From assembly GCF_002262885.1 (NCBI RefSeq), contig NZ_NKYF01000005.1:62001-126000 (forward strand): a DNA stretch of 64,000 nt, given 5' to 3'. Below, piece by piece: positions 27,682 through 34,231 of the stretch. The notes beneath the pieces are model-generated. The model was not told the origin of the DNA. It was given only the letters and a program-made list of their open reading frames with translations, and made no database searches. The stretch's first letter is position 1; each line of letters begins with the position of its first letter. The position numbers and the translations under genes were made by a program. Origin of the DNA: Pseudonocardia sp. MH-G8. Lineage in GTDB: Bacteria > Actinomycetota > Actinomycetes > Mycobacteriales > Pseudonocardiaceae.

Positions 27682-28577
27682 CGAGTGGACCCCCCTGATC
27701 CGGAACGGTCGATCACGTACCAGCCCTCGCGGTCGAAGCCCGTCACGCGGGCGCCGCTGCCGAGCGCGTCGCCGAGCACCTCGCGCAGCGCGCGCCGCCA
27801 GCGCCGGGCGAGCTCGGGGTGCTCGGCGCGCAGTGCCTCGATGTCGGGCGGCACCGCCGCCAGGGACACCGGGCCTGCGCGTCCGGGTGCCGTCCGCGGT
27901 TCGCCCGACGGGTCCACCGCCAGCGACTCCGTCGCACCGGCGGCGCGCAGCGCGGTCGGGTCGACGGTCCGCGGGCGCCCGCCGCACGCCGACACGGCCT
28001 CTGGCGACGCCAGTTCCCACCTCGTGAGCAGCCGGTCGGTCTCGTCGCCGCCGTTGATCGAGTCCTGCATCGGACCGTAGAAGTCGGGCAGGTACTCCGA
28101 CGCCACCGCGCCCAGCTTCGCCAGGTTGAAGTACGCGTTGCGGCGCACGAGCGGGTCGAACGTCCACGTGATGGTGGTGATGCCGCGCGTGAGGGCCCAG
28201 GCGCGCTGGTGCAGTTTGAGGGCGTAGCCGACGCTGCGCCGGCGCGCCGAGCCGGCGACCCCGGTGACGTGGCTGTGCAGGCCCGCACCCGCGGGCGCGG
28301 CGAAGAAGCCGACCGTCACCCCGACCAGCACCGGACCGTCGTACGCCCCGGCTACGTAGTTGCCGGCCTTCGCGAACACCCGCAGCAGCTCCGCGGTGAT
28401 CGGTGGGTTCGAGGGGTCCGGGCGCCAGATCCGGTCGACCAGCGCGTACGCCGAGTCCATCGCCGCGACGTCGGTGAGCTCGCTGATGCGCACACCGCTG
28501 TGCCGCGCCGCGCGTTCGGCGTCGGCGATCGCCTGCGCCGGCTGCGGGTCCCGCGCGGTGACCGTCGTGTCAGCCAC
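27678..28577 (-). CDS. GNAT acyltransferase, probable D-amino acid N-succinyltransferase
   Basis: A 299-residue cytoplasmic GNAT-fold protein of the large type found beside N-succinylamino acid racemase (COG3375-like). The CoA-binding region is seen at SHVTGVAGSARRRSVGYALKLHQRAWAL, followed by WTFDPLVRRNAYFNLAKLGA, a stretch characteristic of this branch. The C-terminal 90 residues are a second small domain. Known relatives transfer succinyl from succinyl-CoA to D-amino acids. GTG start overlaps the M20 gene by 8 bases and the stop overlaps the racemase ATG, so the three proteins are made together. The acyl donor is inferred from context. Confidence 0.85.
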   Translation of the reverse strand: MADTTVTARDPQPAQAIADAERAARHSGVRISELTDVAAMDSAYALVDRIWRPDPSNPPITAELLRVFAKAGNYVAGAYDGPVLVGVTVGFFAAPAGAGLHSHVTGVAGSARRRSVGYALKLHQRAWALTRGITTITWTFDPLVRRNAYFNLAKLGAVASEYLPDFYGPMQDSINGGDETDRLLTRWELASPEAVSACGGRPRTVDPTALRAAGATESLAVDPSGEPRTAPGRAGPVSLAAVPPDIEALRAEHPELARRWRRALREVLGDALGSGARVTGFDREGWYVIDRSGSGGSTR

Positions 28578-29730
28578 GCCCGCCGCCCTCCAGCACGGTG
28601 GCGAGCAGGCCCGCGAGCAGGGCCGTGCGCCCGGGCATCTCGGCCACCCGCACGTGCTCGTCGTCGGCGTGCGCGCCCCCGCCGACGGCGCCGAGCCCGT
28701 CGAGGGTGGGAACGCCCTCGCCCGCGGTGAAGTTGCCGTCGGACGCGCCGCCGACCGTCACGCCCTCGAGCGGGGGCAGCCCGAGCCGGCCGGCGACCTC
28801 GCGGGCGAGCGAGAACAGCGCCGCCGACGAGTCCGGGGACAATGGGGGCCGGTTGGGACCGCCGGACACGGTGGTCCGCGCCCCGGCGACGGTGGTGCGC
28901 AGCGCCCGGACGGCCCGGTCGACCCGGTCCTGCTCGGCGACCGAGAGGACCCGGACGTCCACGGCGAGACCGGCGCTCGCCGGCACGGTGTTGGTGGTGG
29001 TGCCCGCGCGCAGCACGCTCGGGGTGACGGTGGTGGCCTGCGCCGGGTCCGCGAGCGCGGCGATCGCGAGCACCTGGTGCGCGAGCTCGATCCCGGCGTT
29101 GACCCCCTTCTCGGGCTCGAGGCCCGCGTGCGCGGCGCGGCCGTGCACCTCGATCTCGTAGATCGACGCGCCCTTGCGCCCGGTCTTGAGGGCGCCGCCG
29201 TCGGCGCTCGCCTCCAGCACGAACGCGGCGTCGCAGCCCCGCGCCTCCTGCCGGATCAGCGCTTCCGAGGACGGGGACCCGATCTCCTCGTCGCCGGTGA
29301 CGAGCACCGTGACGCCGTCCAGGTCGTGCCCGTCGGCGCGCAGGGCGGCCAGCGCGTGGAAGGCCTGCACGACACCGGCCTTCATGTCGAAGCACCCGGG
29401 TCCGGTGGCGATGCCGTCGCGCAGCGACCACGGGTGCGTGGCGAGGGAGCCGAGCGGCCAGACGGTGTCGTGGTGGCCGAGCACGAGCGCGCGCCGGCGG
29501 CCCGCACCGAAGCGCCAGCGCAGGTGCGTGGAACCGTCGACGACCAACCGCTCGCCCGCGACGCCGAGCGCGGCGGCGCCCTGGCGGGCCACCACCTCGG
29601 CGCTCGCCGCGACGGCGGCCCGGTCCGCCGAGGGCGACTCGCAGGTGACCAGCTGTTCGAGGTCGGCGAGCATCGCCGGCAGGGCGGCCTCGAATCGGGC
29701 CGTGGTGAGGGCGCCCGCGGGGGCGGCCAT
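28570..29730 (-). CDS. M20-family deacylase, probable N-succinyl-L-amino acid desuccinylase
   Basis: A 386-residue di-zinc peptidase resembling carboxypeptidase G2. Zinc-site residues are visible in LGHHDTVWP, CFDMKAG, TGDEEIGSP and, near the end, GGGAHADDEHV. The lid/dimer domain has VHGRAAHAGLEPEKGVNA. The ATG at 29730 shares one base with the upstream TGA; a GTG sits just before it. Placed with the acyltransferase and racemase, it would remove succinate from N-succinyl-L-amino acids, ending the D-to-L conversion route. General carboxypeptidase activity cannot be excluded. Confidence 0.85.
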   Translation of the reverse strand: MAAPAGALTTARFEAALPAMLADLEQLVTCESPSADRAAVAASAEVVARQGAAALGVAGERLVVDGSTHLRWRFGAGRRRALVLGHHDTVWPLGSLATHPWSLRDGIATGPGCFDMKAGVVQAFHALAALRADGHDLDGVTVLVTGDEEIGSPSSEALIRQEARGCDAAFVLEASADGGALKTGRKGASIYEIEVHGRAAHAGLEPEKGVNAGIELAHQVLAIAALADPAQATTVTPSVLRAGTTTNTVPASAGLAVDVRVLSVAEQDRVDRAVRALRTTVAGARTTVSGGPNRPPLSPDSSAALFSLAREVAGRLGLPPLEGVTVGGASDGNFTAGEGVPTLDGLGAVGGGAHADDEHVRVAEMPGRTALLAGLLATVLEGGGRG

Positions 29731-32700
29731 CACGACCGCCGCTTCGGGTTGGCGCGCACGCCGTAGTGCAGGTACTCGGCGCCGTCGGGCAGCCGGTAGA
29801 ACGTCACCGGCGTCCACGTCTCGGTGCCCGGTGCCCGCATCGCGAACAGGTCCTCGGCCACCGCGACGAGGTCGTACTCGTGCGTGGGCTCGCCCAGCGC
29901 CGCGGCCACCGGTCCCGTGCTCGTCGTGCGCATGACGAGCGCGCCGTCGCGCTCGAACACCTCGGTGGTGACCGACGTGCGCTCGTAGGTCCCGGTGTAG
30001 CGGGCGGTGTCCACGGGCGGCGGATCCGCGGGCGGGGCGAGCGGCGCCGGCATCGCCAGGCCCGTGGTCTCGGCGAGGACCTCCCGGTACAGCTGCTGGA
30101 ACAGGTCCCGCGCGTGCCCGCCGTTCGTCAGCAGCACCACGGCGATCCCGGCGTCGGGCACGACCCGCAGGAAGGCCGACTGGCCGATCGTGTTGCCGTC
30201 GTGGCCGATCACCTGCCTGCCGTCCCACGTGAACCGGATCCAGCCCAACCCCCAGGAGTCGCCGAGGGTGTGCCGGTCGGGCAGCTCGACCTCGCACTCC
30301 TGCATCGCGGCCACCGACGCCGCGCCCAGCACCGGCGTGCCGTCGGGAGCGGTGCCGCCGCGCAGGTGCATCGCGGCGAACCCCGCCACGTCCCGCGGCG
30401 TCGCGTTGACCAGCCCGGCCGGGCCCGCCGAGCGGGGCAGCAGCCAGACCGGCGTCGGCCGGGGCTCCTCGTCGGGTTCGCCGACGTGGCCCACGGCGAC
30501 CCGCCCGAGGACGGCCTCCTCGGGCAACGTCGAGGTGCGCGCGAGGCCCAAGGGCGTCGTGAGGCGCTCGCGCAGCGCCGCGTCCCAGGTCAGCCCGGTC
30601 AGGACCTCCACGACCCGGCCGGCGAGGATGAACCCGGAGTTGCAGTAGGAGAACGTGGCGCCCAGCGGGTGGTTCTGGGCGGCGCCGTCCAGCTGCCGGA
30701 CGTAGGCCTCCACGCAGTCGTCGCCGCGTCCGGTGTCGGTGAAGATGTCGCCGTCGATCCCGCTGGTGTGGCTGAGCAGGTGGCGCATCGTGACCTTCTC
30801 GGTCACCTCGGCGTCCCCGGCGCGGAAGTCGGGCAGGACGTCGGTGATCGGGGCGTCCAGGTCCAGGCGGCCCTCGTCCACCAGCTGCATCACCAGGGTC
30901 GCGGTCCAGACCTTCGTGATCGACCCGATCTGGAACGCGGTGTCGGTGGTGACCTCGACGCCGGTGTCGCGGCTCAGCACCCCGTGGGTGGCCTCGACGA
31001 GCTCGTCGACGCCACCGGGCCCGGAACCGAGGCGCAGGACGGCGAGGCCGGCGCCCGGGACCTGGCACCGCGCCGCCAGCTCGCCCAGCCTGCGCTGCCA
31101 GTGCGCGGCGTCGAGGGCGGGCCGCCCGCCGACGTGGCGCTCCAGCCAGTCGAGGACGCGGTGGCCGTAGTCGCTGCGGTGCGAGGGGCGGCCGTCCAGG
31201 ATGAACAGGTGCGACGCGCCCGGGTAGAGCACCAGCCGGGCCGGGACGCCGCGGGTGCGCAGGGCGCTGAACCACTGCTCGGCCTGGCCCACCGGGCAGC
31301 GCTCGTCGGCCAGGCCGTGCAGCACGAGGGTCGGTGTCCGGACCTGGTCGACGTGCTCGAGGGGGGACTGGGCGCGCACCTGCTCCGGTGCCTCCCCGAA
31401 CTCCAGCGAGCCCAGCCCGCGGCCGAGGTCGCTGGTGCCGGCCAGCGCCCGCAGGTCGACGACGACGCCACCGCTCACCGCGGCCGCGAACCGGTCGGTG
31501 CGCCCGGTCAACCAGCACGTCATGAACCCGCCGTAGCTGTACCCGCTCACCGCCAGCCGCGCCGGGTCGGCCACCCCCTCGGCGACGAGCTGGTCCAGCG
31601 GGTCGAGGAAGTCGCGCTCGTCGGCGAGGCCCCACGCGCCGACGGCGCCGGTGTAGAAGTCGCTGCCGTAGCCGTCGCTCGCGCGCGGGTTCAGGGTCAG
31701 CACCGTCCAACCGCGCGCGGCCAGGGCCTGGTGGTAGGAGTGCGCCGCGTCGGCGGCCGGGTGCCACGCGTTGTGCGGCCCGCCGTGCACGTCCAGCAGG
31801 AGCGGGGCGGGGGAGGGCGCGGCCGGGTCCCGCAGCAGCCAGCCGTGCACCACCGTCCCGTCGTGCACCGTGAACTCCCGCGGTTCCGCCCGGAACAGCG
31901 TGACGTCGGGAAGGGCGTCCGCGGTGTGGGTGGTGAGCCGCGTGAGCGCGCCGGTGCCGAGCTCGAGGACGGCGACCTCGCCGTAGGTGGCGCCGTCGGC
32001 CACGACCACCGCAGCCCTGTCGGCGTCGCGGGCCACCGACAGGCCCGACACGACCACGTCGGCACCGGTCAGCAGCGGGCGGGGCGCGGTCGTGGCGTCC
32101 ACGTCGGTCGCGTGGACGTGGGTGCAGCCCCGGTCACGCACGCAGAACACGACCGTGCGCCCGTCCGCGGCGAGCTGCGCAGCGCCACCGGGGTAGCCCG
32201 GCCCGCCCGGCATCACGTTGCGGTCCAGCGGCGCCGCGAGGTCGACCGGTGGTGCGCCGGCGTCGGGGCCGGCCGGGATCCGCAGCAGGGCCGCGTGCCG
32301 GATCGCCACCTCCGGCGTGCCCGTCACGAGCAGGTGCTCGCCGTCGCGGGTCCACGTCACCAGGCCCGCCGTGCCGCCGGCGGGGCCGACGCGCCGCGGC
32401 CCGGCGCCGGCGGGGGCGGCGTCCAGGTCGAGCACGTGCACGGCCGAGGCCAGGGTGAGGTCGGCGTCCGGCTCGGGGGCGGCGGCGAACGCGAGCCTGC
32501 GCCCGTCGGGGGACCACGCAGGGGGCCCGGCGTCCCAGTCGCCGTCCGTCAGCTGCGCGACGCCGCCGGTGGCGAGCTCGAGGAGGTGCAGGTGGCGGCG
32601 GCGGGTGCGGCGCAGGCCGGCGCCGTCGACCTTGTGGTCGAGCCGGTCGACGACCACCGGCGCGTCCTCGCCCTGCGCGGTCCGATCGACGCCTGCGACG

Positions 32701-33071
32701 AAGGCGATCCGGCTGCCGTCCGGGCTCCAGACCGGCGGGCCCGCACCGTGGGGCAACGCCGTCAGCGCCTCGGGCTCCCCGCCGTCCAGCGGCAGGAGGT
32801 GCAGCTGCGGCCCGTCGGCGGTGCGGCGCAGGAACGCCACCCGCTTCCCGTCGGGCGCGATCGCGGGCGCGGTGTCGGCGTCGCCGCGGGTGAGCCGCAC
32901 CGGCGCGCCGTCGCCTCCGGTCGTGATCGACCAGAGGGCGTACCGGTCGGCGTCGGCCGCCACGTCCGTGGTGCGGAGCACGTACACGATCCGCCGGCCG
33001 TCCGGCGAGATGCTGGGCGCGCTCGGTAGCGGCACCTGGTGGACGTCGTCGAGCTCGAGCGGCGTTCCCAT
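29730..33071 (-). CDS. Prolyl oligopeptidase (S9) fused to a beta-lactamase-family serine hydrolase
   Basis: A 1113-residue two-enzyme chain without signal peptide. Residues about 1-390 are a beta-propeller with repeated SPDG/WSPDGSR motifs; about 400-660 form the S9 hydrolase domain with nucleophile Ser512 in GYSYGG, Asp in GLADERCP and His in GASHLFI. Residues about 665-1010 are an S12/beta-lactamase domain with Ser717-x-x-Lys720 (SITK), YCN as the Tyr-x-Asn element and GHDGNTIG; about 1020-1110 are an accessory beta domain. S12 relatives include D-aminopeptidase and D-Ala carboxypeptidase. It heads the acyltransferase-racemase operon, suggesting breakdown of peptides containing D-residues. 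Confidence 0.88.
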   Translation of the reverse strand: MGTPLELDDVHQVPLPSAPSISPDGRRIVYVLRTTDVAADADRYALWSITTGGDGAPVRLTRGDADTAPAIAPDGKRVAFLRRTADGPQLHLLPLDGGEPEALTALPHGAGPPVWSPDGSRIAFVAGVDRTAQGEDAPVVVDRLDHKVDGAGLRRTRRRHLHLLELATGGVAQLTDGDWDAGPPAWSPDGRRLAFAAAPEPDADLTLASAVHVLDLDAAPAGAGPRRVGPAGGTAGLVTWTRDGEHLLVTGTPEVAIRHAALLRIPAGPDAGAPPVDLAAPLDRNVMPGGPGYPGGAAQLAADGRTVVFCVRDRGCTHVHATDVDATTAPRPLLTGADVVVSGLSVARDADRAAVVVADGATYGEVAVLELGTGALTRLTTHTADALPDVTLFRAEPREFTVHDGTVVHGWLLRDPAAPSPAPLLLDVHGGPHNAWHPAADAAHSYHQALAARGWTVLTLNPRASDGYGSDFYTGAVGAWGLADERDFLDPLDQLVAEGVADPARLAVSGYSYGGFMTCWLTGRTDRFAAAVSGGVVVDLRALAGTSDLGRGLGSLEFGEAPEQVRAQSPLEHVDQVRTPTLVLHGLADERCPVGQAEQWFSALRTRGVPARLVLYPGASHLFILDGRPSHRSDYGHRVLDWLERHVGGRPALDAAHWQRRLGELAARCQVPGAGLAVLRLGSGPGGVDELVEATHGVLSRDTGVEVTTDTAFQIGSITKVWTATLVMQLVDEGRLDLDAPITDVLPDFRAGDAEVTEKVTMRHLLSHTSGIDGDIFTDTGRGDDCVEAYVRQLDGAAQNHPLGATFSYCNSGFILAGRVVEVLTGLTWDAALRERLTTPLGLARTSTLPEEAVLGRVAVGHVGEPDEEPRPTPVWLLPRSAGPAGLVNATPRDVAGFAAMHLRGGTAPDGTPVLGAASVAAMQECEVELPDRHTLGDSWGLGWIRFTWDGRQVIGHDGNTIGQSAFLRVVPDAGIAVVLLTNGGHARDLFQQLYREVLAETTGLAMPAPLAPPADPPPVDTARYTGTYERTSVTTEVFERDGALVMRTTSTGPVAAALGEPTHEYDLVAVAEDLFAMRAPGTETWTPVTFYRLPDGAEYLHYGVRANPKRRS

Positions 33072-33257
33072 GGACAGCAGCCAACTCGCTCCCGCGGAGC
33101 GGGTCTTCGTGCTCCTCGACGAAGTTCGGGGTGTCCCGTTGTGCCCGGGCGCTCGCCGGGTGGTGCCCCGTTTGGCGGCGTCGCGCAGGGGAACCCGCTG
33201 CTCACGCTGCTACGTGCACGGGCGGATGTGCACGGACGGACCGCTGACGGAGACGCG
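33072..33257. other. Divergent intergenic region with three inverted repeats
   Basis: It lies between the S9 fusion gene and the DUF3040 gene. Perfect short palindromes are CGCTCC-CGC-GGAGCG (33087-33101), CTTCGT-N8-ACGAAG (33105-33124) and CGTGCAC-N8-GTGCACG (33213-33234). The first two are placed to act on the peptidase operon, the third on the DUF3040 gene. No convincing -10/-35 pair was found. Confidence 0.4.
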
Positions 33258-33554
33258 ATGCTCAACCAGAACGATCGACGCCGGCTCGAGGCGATCGAAC
33301 GGCAGCTGCGGGACGAGGATCCCGAGTTCGCGCGCCGCTTCTCCCACTGGCCTCCCGAGGGGACGCGCCGGTGGCGCTCCTGGCCGGTCCTCGTGCTCGT
33401 GCTGGGCTGCCTGGGGGTGTTGCTCGCGCTGGTGGTGCTGAGCCCCGCCCTCTTCCTGCTCTCCGCCGCGGGCGTGACCGCCGGGTGGATCGGGCTGGCG
33501 CGGCGCCACCGCAAGGAGGCCGGCCCGCCCGGTGACAGCCCGTCGCTCTGGTAG
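33258..33554 (+). CDS. DUF3040 small membrane protein
   Basis: A 98-residue protein. ATG 33258 follows GGAG by five bases; a longer upstream reading has no coding character. The N-terminal LNQNDRRRLEAIERQLRDED then PEFARRF is the DUF3040 signature, a short helix found in many actinobacterial proteins, followed by two close hydrophobic helices (SWPVLVLVLGCLGVLLALVV and ALFLLSAAGVTAGWIGLA). The function of the family is unknown. It is divergent from the S9 fusion and precedes the MarR gene by 139 bases. Confidence 0.85.
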   Translation: MLNQNDRRRLEAIERQLRDEDPEFARRFSHWPPEGTRRWRSWPVLVLVLGCLGVLLALVVLSPALFLLSAAGVTAGWIGLARRHRKEAGPPGDSPSLW

Positions 33555-33634
33555 GCCGTCCTGCAGCCCGCCGGGCCACGTCCCGGCGCTGCCGCTCGTA
33601 CGCCGCGCTGGTGAGCGACCGCACACACCCCGGA

Positions 33635-33677
33635 AGTTGTAGAGCACAACTAACGGCGTACCGTTGCTGGTAGCAAC
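33635..33677. promoter_or_regulatory. Two MarR-type operators
   Basis: AGTTGT-AGAGC-ACAACT (33635-33651) and GTTGCT-GGT-AGCAAC (33663-33677) are both perfect inverted repeats with TTG/CAA cores, lying side by side just before the MarR-family start. This is the expected place for an autorepressor. The second ends 16 bases before the GTG. Confidence 0.65.
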
Positions 33678-33693
33678 CAACTGGGAGAACGGC

Positions 33694-34176
33694 GTGATCA
33701 CCACTGCAACGGCGGACGAACTGATGGACGTCCTGCGCGCCATCGCGCGGGCGAGCCGGACCGCACGGCAGATCCCCCTCGAGGACGACCTGCCGGCGTG
33801 GACGGTGGCGGTGCTGAGCATGCTCGCCCGCGAGGGTGAGCAGCGCCTCGGCCGGGTGGCGGCGCACCTCGAGGTCGACCCGTCGGTGGCGAGCCGCCAG
33901 GTGGCCGCGCTGGAGCAGCTGGGGCTCGTGCTGCGCAGGCCCGACCCCGCCGACGGGCGTGCGCAGCTGTTCGCCGCCTCCGACGCGGGCATCGCCACGC
34001 TCGGCGGCTACCGGGACATGCGCGCCCGCTGGGTGGCCGACGCCCTCGAGGGCTGGGACGACGCCGAGGTCGCGCAGCTCGTCGCCCGGCTCGAACTGTT
34101 GGTGCACGACCTGCATCACGCGCTGTGCGAGCGGAGCGAGCCCGCCCTGCGGGCCGTAGCCCGGCCGGCCTCCTGA
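33694..34176 (+). CDS. MarR-family transcriptional regulator
   Basis: A 160-residue dimeric winged-helix regulator. GTG 33694 is chosen for GGGAGAA five bases before it, leaving the second operator outside the gene. The HTH is seen at RLGRVAAHLEVDPSVASRQVAALEQLGLV, followed by the wing RRPDPADGRAQLF with the conserved DxR. Terminal helices form the dimer. The exporter gene follows on the same strand after 55 bases, the standard MarR-efflux layout, so repression relieved by the exported compound is likely. Confidence 0.9.
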   Translation: MITTATADELMDVLRAIARASRTARQIPLEDDLPAWTVAVLSMLAREGEQRLGRVAAHLEVDPSVASRQVAALEQLGLVLRRPDPADGRAQLFAASDAGIATLGGYRDMRARWVADALEGWDDAEVAQLVARLELLVHDLHHALCERSEPALRAVARPAS

Positions 34177-34231
34177 CCCGGGCAATGCCGCCCCGCCCCA
34201 CCCATCGCACGACCTGCCCGAGGAGAAGGAC

